From contig JBNAVK010000027.1 in NCBI GenBank assembly GCA_049700435.1, positions 1 through 19,859 on the forward strand: a stretch of 19,859 bases of DNA, in the 5' to 3' direction. The position numbers and the translations under genes were made by a program. Positions 12,989 to 19,859 of the stretch are shown here, piece after piece. Source of the DNA: JAVZLH01 sp049700435. GTDB taxonomy: Archaea; Thermoproteota; Bathyarchaeia; Bathyarchaeales; Bathycorpusculaceae. The notes beneath the pieces are model-generated. The model saw only the letters and a list, made by a program, of their open reading frames with translations, made no database searches and had not been told where the DNA came from. Numbering within the stretch: position 1 is the first letter of the stretch; each line of letters begins with the position of its first letter.

Positions 12989-13771
12989 ATGTCAGCCGCT
13001 AATTTGCTAAGTTCCATTTTTGAAAGGGCTTCTGTCAGAGATTGTGATAAAAATAGAAGTGTTTCGATGGAGGATTTGAGGAAGATTTTGGTGGCTGGGA
13101 TAAGGGCTCCATCCGCTGGAAACATTCAGCCTAGAACATTCATAGTCGTAAAAGATGAGAAGGTTAAGGAGAAACTTTACGAGCTTTGCGAGAACCAAAC
13201 ATTTATGAAGGACGCTCCAGTTTGGATTGTAGTTTGCGTTGATCTTCACCGGCACTTGAAAGCTGCAAAGCTAACAGGGGTAGATTATGATTTTACCGGA
13301 ATTTTACCTTACACCTTTGGCGTTTTAGACGCTGCTTTGTCCCTTGAAAACATGGTTATTGCTGCGGAAGCTCTAGGATTGGGAAGCGTCATAATTGGGT
13401 CAGTTATAGAACATCCGAGAAAGGTTAAGGAGATATTGAAACTGCCAAAGCACTGTTTGGCACTATCAGTTTTGTGCATCGGGCACCCGAAAAGAAAACC
13501 TGAAAGAAGGGAAAAATGGAGCTATAAAACCATTGTTTGCAAAGACCATTATAAAGACGTAAACTTAAGGGATGTTTTAGGTTACTGGAAGAGGTTTATC
13601 TTAGGTGATTTAAAACGCGGTGGAAAGAGACCAGCAAAAGAGGAAGTTGAAAGAATTTGCAGAGAAAGAAGTTATGGAGTGGCTTACGCTGATCATTACA
13701 AGGAAGAATTCGTGAAATCTGCAAACAAGAAACTGATGGATTTCCTCGCGGAACAGCGTCTGTTAAATTAA
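12989..13771 (+). CDS. nitroreductase family protein with C-terminal extension
   Basis: This 260-residue protein has the FMN-dependent nitroreductase fold: ERASVRDC (12-19) at the phosphate site, RAPSAGNIQPRTFIVV (39-54), and the helix AALSLENMVIAAEALGLGSVIIG (about 115-137). The fold normally ends around residue 180; here about 75 further charged residues follow, with three Cys/His-containing stretches (IVCKDHYKD, RICRERSY, ADHYKEE). Such enzymes reduce a range of nitro, quinone or flavin-related substrates with NAD(P)H; the true substrate is not known. ATG 12989 has AAGGAG (12974-12979) at good spacing. It is followed by thiL 57 bp on, probably in one operon. Confidence 0.88.
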   Translation: MSAANLLSSIFERASVRDCDKNRSVSMEDLRKILVAGIRAPSAGNIQPRTFIVVKDEKVKEKLYELCENQTFMKDAPVWIVVCVDLHRHLKAAKLTGVDYDFTGILPYTFGVLDAALSLENMVIAAEALGLGSVIIGSVIEHPRKVKEILKLPKHCLALSVLCIGHPKRKPERREKWSYKTIVCKDHYKDVNLRDVLGYWKRFILGDLKRGGKRPAKEEVERICRERSYGVAYADHYKEEFVKSANKKLMDFLAEQRLLN

Positions 13772-13828
13772 ATGAGGAAATGCTATTATGAATTGAGAAC
13801 TTCAATTATTGTTGGAAGGTGGAAAGTT

Positions 13829-14821
13829 TTGAAAACATTAGGGGACATCGGCGAGAGAAAAGCAATCGAACTAATTTTAGAGAAGCTGGAGAAGATGCCC
13901 CGGATGCCCATCCCCTTTGGCGATGACGTTTCAGCCTACTCCATAAGCCGTGACCGGTTTTTTATTTTAAAAACTGACATGCTGGTTGGAGAAACCGACG
14001 TTCCAAAAGGTATGAGCTTCTGGCAGGCAGCCCGCAAGGCAGTTGTTATGAACATCAGCGATTTCGCAGCAAAAGGCGTGAAACCCCTTGTTGCGCTCGT
14101 CTCCCTTGGAATGCCAAGGGACATTACACAGAGGGAGTTGGAAGAAATTGGCGACGGCTTAAACGCTGGAGCCCGCGAGTATGACGCCTACATCGTTGGC
14201 GGGGATACAAATGAGGCTTCAGACCTTATCATAAGCCTCTCATTATTCGGAATCGCGAAAAAGAACAATTTAATGTTGCGGAGCGGAGCCAAACCAGACG
14301 ACATAGTAGCTGTTACCGGACTTTTTGGAAAGACTTCTGCTGGACTAAAAATACTTCTTGAAGGTCTTAAAGCGCCAAAGGATATTCACAGTTCTCTTGT
14401 TAATGCTGTTTTCATGCCTAAAGCTCGGTTGAAAGAGGGTCTAGCCCTAAGCAATACGAAAGCCGTTACATCAGCTATTGATTCAAGCGACGGCTTAGCT
14501 TTGAGCCTTCATGAAATTTCAAAAGCAAGCAATGTGGGCTTTCTTATAGAAAGTCTTCCAATAGCTTCTGAAGCCCAAAAATTCGCTGAAATGAGTGGTT
14601 TGGACCTTTTTGAACTAGCTTTTTACGGCGGCGAAGAATACGAGCTTGTCTTAACCATAAGTCCTAAGCTCTGGGACAAGGCTGAAAAAGCTGTTAAAAA
14701 TGTTGGCGGCAACCTCCTCAGAATAGGAAATGTGACCGCTGAAAAACGCATCCTTCTTATGGTTGAAGATGAAAAACGCGTTATTGAGCCGAGAGGCTGG
14801 GAACATTTCCGAAGGCACTAG
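13829..14821 (+). CDS. thiL: thiamine-monophosphate kinase
   Basis: ThiL makes thiamine diphosphate from thiamine monophosphate and ATP. The match is strong along the whole length; numbering from an upstream in-frame ATG at 13772, it has GERKAIE (27-33), GDDVSAY (50-56), KTDMLVG (67-73), the helix MSFWQAARKAVVMNISDFAA (81-100) with N94 and D97, GGDTNEA (143-149) and IDSSDGLALS (236-245). TTG 13829 is chosen because GGAAGGTGG (13814-13822) is six bases ahead and the protein then begins MKTLGDIGERK as in other ThiL proteins; the 19 extra residues from ATG 13772 are not conserved-looking. The next gene starts about ten bases downstream. Confidence 0.94.
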   Translation: MKTLGDIGERKAIELILEKLEKMPRMPIPFGDDVSAYSISRDRFFILKTDMLVGETDVPKGMSFWQAARKAVVMNISDFAAKGVKPLVALVSLGMPRDITQRELEEIGDGLNAGAREYDAYIVGGDTNEASDLIISLSLFGIAKKNNLMLRSGAKPDDIVAVTGLFGKTSAGLKILLEGLKAPKDIHSSLVNAVFMPKARLKEGLALSNTKAVTSAIDSSDGLALSLHEISKASNVGFLIESLPIASEAQKFAEMSGLDLFELAFYGGEEYELVLTISPKLWDKAEKAVKNVGGNLLRIGNVTAEKRILLMVEDEKRVIEPRGWEHFRRH

Positions 14822-14831
14822 ACTGGGTGAC

Positions 14832-15890
14832 TTGCCAGCTTATCCAACCGTTCAAGAAGCCCTTTTCTATAAAAGGCTCGGGGGCGACAAAGTCAAATGC
14901 GGTCTCTGCGAAAGAAGATGTGAAATTGCAGAAGGCCAAACTGGATTCTGCAAAGCAAGGAAGAATTTCGGCGGCAAACTTTACACGCTTGTTTACGGAA
15001 ACATAAGCGCAATTGAAAGCCGACCAATAGAGATTAAACCCTTTTTCCATTACTGGCCTGGCTCAACAGCCCTAACCTTTTCCACATGGTCATGCAACCT
15101 AAACTGTATCTGGTGCCAGAACTTCCACCTCTCAAAAGCTGAGCCGAACCCAGCTAAGGTCGCGTATTACCAGCCTGAAAAAGTTGTTGAACTCGCTATC
15201 TGCAACGGTGACGCTGGCTTATGTGCCAGCTTTCAAGAACCAACATTATTGTCTGAATGGACTATTCGCCTTTTCAAGTTGGGCAAGGATAAGGGATTGA
15301 AGTATTGTTGTTATGTTTCTAATGGTTACATGACCCCAGAAGTTTTAAAGGCTCTCTCGGATGCTGGATTGGACGGGCTTAAAATAGATGTGAAGGGCAA
15401 AAGCGAAGTTTACGCGAAATATTGCGGAGGTGCTGATGTCGAGAAGATTTGGAGAAACGCCGCTGAAGCTAAGAAGCTTGGGGTTCACGTTGAAATAGTA
15501 AATCTGGTTATCACGGGCGTCAACGATGACGAGGAGAGCTTAAGGTGGGTGATCGAGAGACATCTTAAGGCTGTTGGAGCTGAGACACCGCTGCATTTCA
15601 CACGGTACTTTCCAGCTTACAAATTCAACAACCCCCCAACAAAAGTTGAGGTTTTGGAGAAGGCTTATGAAATGGCGAAGAAAGAAGGAGTCCTCTACCC
15701 TTACATAGGCAACGTAAACGGACACAAGTATGAGAACACCTATTGCCCCAACTGTGGAGAAAAACTCGTTAGGCGATATGGCTGCTATATGCTTAAGTAC
15801 ACCATTACGGAAGACAAGAAATGCCCAAAATGCGGAGTGCACATTCCAATAACTGGAAAATTTCTTTTGCATGCAAGCTGGAGAACATGA
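14832..15890 (+). CDS. amrS: AmmeMemoRadiSam-type radical SAM enzyme
   Basis: This protein of about 352 residues fits the radical SAM member of the AMMECR1-Memo-radical SAM gene set. Numbering from an upstream in-frame TTG at 14763, it has an N-terminal four-Cys motif CGLCERRC plus GFC (C46, C49, C53, C63), the radical SAM cluster motif CNLNCIWC (C111, C115, C118), a TIM-barrel body and a C-terminal zinc ribbon (C328, C331, C354, C357). The open frame extends 59 nt into thiL, but TTG 14832 gives the natural N-terminus (PAYPTVQEALFY) and avoids the overlap; GGTGA lies very close before it, so the start is not certain. AMMECR1 and Memo genes are not in this window. The reaction of this family is still unclear. 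It ends one base before the MFS gene on the other strand. Confidence 0.88.
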   Translation: MPAYPTVQEALFYKRLGGDKVKCGLCERRCEIAEGQTGFCKARKNFGGKLYTLVYGNISAIESRPIEIKPFFHYWPGSTALTFSTWSCNLNCIWCQNFHLSKAEPNPAKVAYYQPEKVVELAICNGDAGLCASFQEPTLLSEWTIRLFKLGKDKGLKYCCYVSNGYMTPEVLKALSDAGLDGLKIDVKGKSEVYAKYCGGADVEKIWRNAAEAKKLGVHVEIVNLVITGVNDDEESLRWVIERHLKAVGAETPLHFTRYFPAYKFNNPPTKVEVLEKAYEMAKKEGVLYPYIGNVNGHKYENTYCPNCGEKLVRRYGCYMLKYTITEDKKCPKCGVHIPITGKFLLHASWRT

Positions 15891-15891
15891 T

Positions 15892-17142
15892 TTAACGGGT
15901 TTGCCGCTTCAATGTTTCCCTAAGCTTCAAGTGCAAAACCGAGCCTATTATTCTGCCAGCCGCGGAAATCATGTATATGATTTGCAAACCAGCAACAAGG
16001 CCGAATATGGTTGTTGTGTAGTCTGCAAGGTAGCCGCCAATAAGAGAACCTGAAAAGGAAAACGCGCCCGAGATGAGGTTGAATATGGCTGCGAAACTTC
16101 CGCGGTGCTCTTGAGGAGCAACATCGAGAAGGTATACAGTCATGGAAGTTTGTCCTAGGGCTGTGGAAACGCCCCAAAAAGTGCTGACGATTATTAGCAT
16201 GTTTATGTCTGGGACAAAAGCGTAAGCTAGAGGGACAGTTACGAGGCTGAACCGGTAATAAAGTATTAGAAGCTTTCTTCCCCTAGTGTCGCAGAGCCTT
16301 CCAGCCCAACTTTGAAAAACTATGGTTGCTATGTATTGAACGAAGGTTATGAGGGCTATGTGAAGCATGGTAGCGTTCAGAACTCTTATTTGCGTAATGG
16401 AAATTAGGGGCCAAATGAGAGACATGAAAAACACGTAAAATGCTTCCATGGAGCAGTATTTAACGAAGTCGCGGTTTTTTCTGGCGTAAGCCAACATGTC
16501 AAAGAAGCTTGACTTGTCAGTTTCTTTCCAGTCCCGCTTTGTTTCTTGTTTTTTCTCTTTCACCTTCAGCATCATCAGAGATGAGATTATGCCACATATT
16601 GTCGCCACGAGAAAGGGAACGAGGAAAATTTGTTGGAGAGTTCCGCCTGCTGTTACAAGTATTACTCCGGAAACAATGGTGGCAACTAGGCTGCCAACAG
16701 AAGCCCACAAATTTATGGCGGCATTGATTCTCCCAAGCTTAATGGGCGGGACAAAGTCGCCGAGGAGGGCTGTCCACGCTGGCGTCGCCATCGAGCCTAA
16801 AAGCGCTTGGACAGCGAGGAGAACAATCAGTTGGGTTGCGTTTGTTATGAAAATCATGGGTATCCAGAGGATTGCAATTATGATGCCTCCGAGAATTATG
16901 AAGGGGATTCTGCGTTTGAGTTTGTCGCTTAATCTTCCCCAGAAGATTTGCATCACGTTTGTGGAGAGGTTTATTGACGACTGGAACCAGCCCATCTCCG
17001 ATGATGAGGCGCCTAGTTCTACAGCGTAAGCCCCCATGAACGGGTTAACCATTCCCGAACCTAAAGAGTTGACTACGGAGCGAGTGTATAGGTACTTTAA
17101 GTTTTCCTCCATTTTGTTTTCTTGTTTGGCCTCATCTTGCAC
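15892..17142 (-). CDS. MFS transporter
   Basis: This 416-residue membrane protein has about twelve hydrophobic segments in two halves separated by a charged loop (KVKEKKQETKRDWKETDK, near 190-210). The MFS motif between helices 2 and 3 appears as GRLSDKLKRR, with a second copy GRLCDTRGRK in the C-terminal half, which is the expected pseudo-repeat. The substrate cannot be assigned. The start may be GTG 17142 or ATG 17112; neither has a clear Shine-Dalgarno, while a TATA-like TTTTTAAG (minus strand, 17195-17205) suits a transcript starting near 17172. Its stop lies one base from the radical SAM gene, so the two transcripts converge almost without spacer. Confidence 0.92.
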   Translation of the reverse strand: MQDEAKQENKMEENLKYLYTRSVVNSLGSGMVNPFMGAYAVELGASSSEMGWFQSSINLSTNVMQIFWGRLSDKLKRRIPFIILGGIIIAILWIPMIFITNATQLIVLLAVQALLGSMATPAWTALLGDFVPPIKLGRINAAINLWASVGSLVATIVSGVILVTAGGTLQQIFLVPFLVATICGIISSLMMLKVKEKKQETKRDWKETDKSSFFDMLAYARKNRDFVKYCSMEAFYVFFMSLIWPLISITQIRVLNATMLHIALITFVQYIATIVFQSWAGRLCDTRGRKLLILYYRFSLVTVPLAYAFVPDINMLIIVSTFWGVSTALGQTSMTVYLLDVAPQEHRGSFAAIFNLISGAFSFSGSLIGGYLADYTTTIFGLVAGLQIIYMISAAGRIIGSVLHLKLRETLKRQTR

Positions 17143-17356
17143 AACGGTCTTCTCGTTTATGTTTTTGAATTCTCAGTTTAGTGTAAAGGCTGCTTAAAAA
17201 CTAGTCGCGTTAGCTCAAAACCATTTCGTGTTGAAATTCTTATTTTGAATGTTGATTTCCGCCTTTTCGAAGAGAAAATTTATATGGGAAAGTTCTTGCT
17301 TTACTTTCAATCTCGCATCAAAATGCAGAATTTTGGGTGGAAAACTTTTCTATAAT

Positions 17357-17641
17357 TTACTTCTTCCTCTTACGCTTTTTAACCACCGCAACGGAGTTTG
17401 CATGATTTAACTGTCGGATTTGAGCGTTTGGAAATATACGCTCTATCTCTCTACGGATTTTTTTAACATCAACTTCCCCATAAGTTTTCACGTTTATTAT
17501 CTGCTTTTCGTTCTCGTCATAATCAACGGAGATCGTGTATCCCGAACCTACCTCGACTTGTGTCGGTTCTATAACGAACCCCGTTTCCTCATGATCCACA
17601 TCAGCTACTCCTAACTCACGTTTAGCTTTTCTTTCAGCCAA
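17357..17641 (-). CDS. small basic protein of unknown function
   Basis: This 94-97-residue protein has no recognised family. It has an N-terminal charged stretch, a beta-rich middle (GYTISVDYDENEKQIINVKTYGEVDV), a helix with IRREIERIFPNAQI, and a strongly basic tail VVKKRKRKK that could bind nucleic acid. There is no membrane segment or Cys motif. TTG 17641 is preferred over GTG 17650 since GAGGT directly abuts the GTG but is nine bases from the TTG. Two direct repeats flank its likely TATA (minus strand TTTTTAATCC, about 17674-17683). It is divergent from the Yip1 gene. Confidence 0.7.
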   Translation of the reverse strand: MAERKAKRELGVADVDHEETGFVIEPTQVEVGSGYTISVDYDENEKQIINVKTYGEVDVKKIRREIERIFPNAQIRQLNHANSVAVVKKRKRKK

Positions 17642-17660
17642 CGTAACCACACCTCTTTAC

Positions 17661-17696
17661 AAGAGTTGTTAATTGGATTAAAAAGAGTTGTTAATT
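17661..17696. repeat. two 14-bp direct repeats flanking the likely promoter of the small basic protein
   Basis: AAGAGTTGTTAATT occurs at 17661-17674 and identically at 17683-17696, a 22-bp period (about two helical turns). The spacer between them contains the minus-strand TATA-like TTTTTAATCC. Two identical sites on one DNA face around TATA suggest an operator for a dimeric or cooperative regulator; this is inference. Confidence 0.55.
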
Positions 17697-17777
17697 TCAA
17701 GTATTGATTCATAGTCTTCATATAGCTTTTGTAAAAAATTAAATACTATAAGCGTAAATACTCACTTTTGATAATAA

Positions 17778-18602
17778 ATGAATGAAGAACAGTTTGCTTG
17801 TCCCAAGTGCGGAGCGCTAGTTTCTAAAAGCGACAAATTCTGCCGGAACTGCGGAGCAAGTCTAACTGAGATTTTTGAAACTCAAGCCTTAACGCCTTCA
17901 ACTCCGCCGCCGGCTGAAGTTGCTCCTGAACAACCTTACGAGAGAAAATATTCCCTTTTCCAAAGGCTAATTAAAGTTTTGTTTTCTCCTTCGGAAGGCA
18001 TGAAAGACATAGCATTAGCACCTAGCTATGGCGAAGTTTTCGTCGTCCTCACGTTCGAAATTATTTTGTCTACTGCCGTTATTGCTATGGTTTTTACGAA
18101 AATTCAATTTGTCGGTTCTTTGCCGTCCTTTTTCTGGAACATTATTACATCTGCAATAGCCATTGGTGTGGTTTTTGCTTTTGGCTTGTTTATCGCGCGT
18201 TGGTTAATAAAATCCTTAATTGTTAAGGCAGCTTGCGACAGTGAAAGCGGTTGGGATTTTAGAACTGCAGCTTCAGTTACAGGATATGCGTATTTAGCTG
18301 ATGTTGTCATAAGCTTGCTTGGGCTTGTGGTGGCATGGTTTTTCATTCCTTCAATCGTCATAGACTTTACAAATCTAGAAGCTGCACGGCAAGCCCTCGC
18401 CGATTTTCAAGCTCAGACTAGTTGGCTTAAGTTTTGGTATACTTTGCCAATTTCCCTATTGGGGCTTGCTTGGAAATCCTATCTTGGAGGTTTAGGAACC
18501 CATTTTGGGACTCGAGGCAAGTGCAGCGAAAAATTGGGCTTCGTGGTGTTCTTCTGCCTTGGTTTAATAGGTGTAGTAATTTCATTAGTCTATCCACTGT
18601 GA
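17778..18602 (+). CDS. zinc-ribbon and Yip1-domain membrane protein
   Basis: Residues 8-25 form a zinc ribbon (C8, C11, C22, C25: CPKCG and CRNCG). A Pro/Thr-rich linker (about 38-55) leads to a Yip1-like domain that begins with LFSPSEGMKDIALAPSYGEVF (about 68-88) and has about five membrane segments to the C-terminus. Archaeal Yip1-domain proteins of this build are common but uncharacterised; the eukaryotic family works in membrane traffic, and no such role is claimed here. No Shine-Dalgarno precedes ATG 17778, and TTAAATA (17739-17745) is placed for a leaderless message. Its 3' end overlaps the trmY 3' end by 13 nt in convergent orientation. Confidence 0.88.
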   Translation: MNEEQFACPKCGALVSKSDKFCRNCGASLTEIFETQALTPSTPPPAEVAPEQPYERKYSLFQRLIKVLFSPSEGMKDIALAPSYGEVFVVLTFEIILSTAVIAMVFTKIQFVGSLPSFFWNIITSAIAIGVVFAFGLFIARWLIKSLIVKAACDSESGWDFRTAASVTGYAYLADVVISLLGLVVAWFFIPSIVIDFTNLEAARQALADFQAQTSWLKFWYTLPISLLGLAWKSYLGGLGTHFGTRGKCSEKLGFVVFFCLGLIGVVISLVYPL

Positions 18603-19168
18603 GACTTTCCGGAAAATTCTCTTCTATCCAAGATATGATTCAAAACTGCTATGCAAGTAGCTGCCAAATAAGGCTTTTTCCCAAGGGAAATTTTTTGTCC
18701 ATAACGCAGAGCATAAGCCTCAACTTTTTTGGGCAAACCCACATGGTCTCCCAAGACAAACACAGAATTTTCAGCAATTTCAACCTCATAAACGTCTCTG
18801 CCACCCTCTTCGAGAACGTAAACTGAAGAATGCTTTGCTTTATCCCTTATCAACGCTTCAAAACTTAACCGTTCAACAGTTACGCCTGGATGAGTTTTTC
18901 CCGCCAAGACTTTCTTCAAAATTTTCGTCCATGTCTGCTGGTTTGTCCGCACATCATGAAGCGTCAATCCTTCAACCCTCAAATGTAGCGGAGGCGATGG
19001 CGGACCATTCAAAATCGCATGGAAAACCGTGTCTTTACGTATTCCATGAGACAAGAAGAGGCTGGCAACAGCACACTCATAAACTATGTCTAAACGCCCA
19101 GCATCATGCAAACTAACCCAATTCGCATCTGTCCTGCCCAAACGAGAATACAAAACAAACTCACGCAT
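18590..19168 (-). CDS. trmY: tRNA pseudouridine(54)-N1-methyltransferase
   Basis: This 192-residue SPOUT methyltransferase is the archaeal TrmY (DUF358) type. It starts MREFVLYSR, has LFLSHGIRKDTVFHAILNGPP (37-57), the knot motif FVLGDHVGLP (137-146), SLGKKPYLAATCIAVLNHILDR (161-182) with the conserved late Cys, and a basic end. It transfers a methyl group from S-adenosylmethionine to N1 of pseudouridine 54 in the tRNA T-loop, giving the m1-pseudouridine that archaea have in place of ribothymidine. ATG 19168 has GAGGG six bases ahead. It lies next to, and on the same strand as, tRNA-Thr(TGT), a tRNA that itself has no U54. Confidence 0.93.
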   Translation of the reverse strand: MREFVLYSRLGRTDANWVSLHDAGRLDIVYECAVASLFLSHGIRKDTVFHAILNGPPSPPLHLRVEGLTLHDVRTNQQTWTKILKKVLAGKTHPGVTVERLSFEALIRDKAKHSSVYVLEEGGRDVYEVEIAENSVFVLGDHVGLPKKVEAYALRYGQKISLGKKPYLAATCIAVLNHILDRREFSGKSHSG

Positions 19169-19303
19169 AAGTGTCCCTCACAACATTGTAGATTTAGTAA
19201 AAGTTATTGTTTGCTCTCAATGCACAAGCATTAAAACAACTGAGAATCTAGATGGGGCAGACTGCTATTGGCTTTTTCCACAATCAAAAGCTAAACAATA
19301 AAG

Positions 19304-19377
19304 AGCCTCGGGCGGGCTTCGGTCCCGCGACCTACGGCTTACAAGGCCGTTGCTCTACCACGCTGAGCTACCGAGGC
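19304..19377 (-). tRNA. tRNA-Thr(TGT) with unusual T-loop
   Basis: A 74-nt cloverleaf: acceptor GCCTCGG/CCGAGGC, D-arm GCTC/GAGC, anticodon stem ACGGC/GCCGT with loop CTTGTAA (anticodon TGT), variable AGGTC, T-stem GCGGG/CCCGC and discriminator T. It is closely similar to tRNA-Thr(CGT) at 12839. The T-loop is ACCGAAG, so position 54 is A, position 55 is C instead of T, and position 60 is G. A TATA-like CTTTTATTT (minus strand, near 19406-19414) is about 30 bp upstream. The 135 bp between it and trmY hold no convincing gene. Confidence 0.95.
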
Positions 19378-19442
19378 ACTGCCCTATAAGGAAACTTGAA
19401 ATCAAAAATAAAAGCGTTAACTACAATAAAACATTTATTAAA

Positions 19443-19474
19443 AACCCTTATAACACACGACGCAACCCTTATAT
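19443..19474 (+). promoter_or_regulatory. tandem promoter elements for the 23S rRNA gene
   Basis: AACCCTTATA occurs at 19443-19452 and again at 19464-19473, a 21-bp period. Each looks like a BRE (AACC) joined to a TATA box (CTTATA, the second extending to CTTATAT). Transcription from the second would start near 19498, about 155 nt before the mature 23S end. Confidence 0.6.
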
Positions 19475-19534
19475 CTGCGGAAAACGCTTCAGAAATATTT
19501 TGGCTACATTACACTAAGCCATAAATCAGATGCA

Positions 19535-19558
19535 GCTCCCATCAACACGATGAGGAGC
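19535..19558 (+). other. stable hairpin in the 23S leader
   Basis: GCTCCCATC (19535-19543) pairs with GATG (19549-19552) and GGAGC (19554-19558) around the loop AACAC with one bulged A: nine pairs. It is in the transcribed leader between promoter and 23S and may take part in processing; nothing in the window proves this. Confidence 0.4.
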
Positions 19559-19653
19559 GAAGAGGCGAATGAGCCTATAAAGCTCATAATGAAACCATGC
19601 ACAGGTAAAACCCCAAAAAGGTTCACCACAAACGTCAAACAGACACCGCAAAA

Positions 19654-19859
19654 GGCCCGACATGCTACGCCGTCTGGGGGATGGTTCGGCTTGAGCGCCG
19701 AAGAAGGGCGCGGCCAGCCGCGAAAGAGCCCCGGGTAAGCGTATGCAGCTTTAGAACCGAGGATTCCTGAATGGGACTTCCCACTGCAAGTTCCTTCGGG
19801 AGCTTGCGGTGCTCCCGGCAGGGAGCGGGAACCCCCCGAACGGAAGCATCTTAGTAGGG
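19654..19859 (+). rRNA. 23S rRNA, 5' part (runs off the window)
   Basis: The sequence follows the conserved start of archaeal 23S rRNA: GGGGGATGGTTCGGCTTG (from 19676), GCGCCGAAGAAGGGCGCGGC, GCCCCGGGTAAGC, TTAGAACCGAGGATTCCTGA, ATGGGACTTCCC and GAACGGAAGCATCTTAGTAG at the edge. The mature 5' end is estimated near 19654 by aligning the GGATG motif with E. coli position 26-30, and is uncertain by several bases. No 16S gene, spacer tRNA or 5S gene lies upstream; the nearest upstream genes are tRNA-Thr and trmY on the opposite strand. Confidence 0.93.

Noticed and set aside
17275..17287. TATA-like TTTATATGGG on the plus strand with no plus-strand gene for 490 bp
   Set aside because: AT-rich spacer; the element is near-palindromic and no RNA-gene structure is visible downstream, so an orphan transcript cannot be supported.
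19086..19301. 71-codon plus-strand ORF between trmY and tRNA-Thr
   Set aside because: Half is antisense to trmY and the rest has no motif or ribosome-binding site; the tRNA and trmY promoter region explains the spacer.
19546..19560. ACGATGA resembling a C box of a C/D guide RNA in the 23S leader
   Set aside because: One mismatch to the consensus and no CTGA D box at proper distance; the bases are better explained by the hairpin.
19550..19738. 62-codon ORF across the 23S leader and 5' end
   Set aside because: It runs through conserved 23S rRNA sequence, so the frame is accidental.
1..19859. CRISPR arrays, insertion sequences, prophage or integrase genes
   Set aside because: No regularly spaced repeats, transposase motifs, terminal inverted repeats or tRNA-end duplications were seen.

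Overview
The window is archaeal chromosomal DNA, most likely from a mesophilic or moderately thermophilic member of the TACK group. Gene content and style recall Bathyarchaeia, but that placement is inference. The support is: tRNA genes without an encoded CCA end, one with a tiny bulge-helix-bulge intron; a TrmY-type tRNA pseudouridine-54 methyltransferase; an NrpR-type regulator; an ADP-forming acyl-CoA synthetase subunit; TATA-type promoters, some placed for leaderless messages; frequent TTG and GTG starts; and an archaeal 23S rRNA 5' end that has no 16S gene beside it.

Layout, left to right. 1-54: 3' end of a tRNA. 205-686: a toxin/antitoxin-like pair (BECR-type nuclease and DUF2283) whose nuclease frame is cut by an in-frame TAA. 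799-2824: ABC-2 ATPase and permease. 2872-3975: dipeptide-epimerase-like enolase-superfamily enzyme. 3979-5184 (minus): isopropylmalate/homocitrate-synthase-family enzyme, followed by a gene-poor stretch up to 5628 with a doubtful small ORF. 5629-8527 (plus): a tandem four-Cys-motif protein followed by an NfnA/NfnB (SudB/SudA)-like iron-sulfur flavoprotein pair. 8561-9541 (minus): NrpR-like regulator. 9701-9793 (minus): tRNA-Pro(TGG) with an 18-nt intron. 9870-11746 (minus): Cys-rich small protein and acyl-CoA synthetase (ADP-forming) alpha subunit. 11958-12836: 3-hydroxyacyl-CoA dehydrogenase. 12839-12912 (minus): tRNA-Thr(CGT). 12989-15890: nitroreductase-like protein, ThiL and an AmmeMemoRadiSam radical SAM enzyme. 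15892-17142 (minus): MFS transporter. 17357-17641 (minus): small basic protein. 17778-18602: zinc-ribbon/Yip1 membrane protein. 18590-19168 (minus): TrmY. 19304-19377 (minus): tRNA-Thr(TGT). 19654-end: 23S rRNA 5' part.

Working together: the metabolic genes suggest an anaerobic heterotroph handling acyl-CoA intermediates (acyl-CoA synthetase, hydroxyacyl-CoA dehydrogenase), balancing NAD(P)H and ferredoxin with a Nfn-like pair, and regulating nitrogen metabolism through NrpR. The right end groups translation functions: TrmY, tRNA-Thr and 23S rRNA.

The observations most worth a second look are: both tRNA-Thr genes have A54 and G60 in the T-loop, where TrmY would need a U54-derived pseudouridine, and one lies right beside trmY; the non-canonical 18-nt tRNA-Pro intron; the ochre codon splitting the nuclease gene; the altered glycine motifs in the nucleotide-binding folds of both Nfn-like subunits; and twin 21-bp-spaced promoter elements before an unlinked 23S gene.
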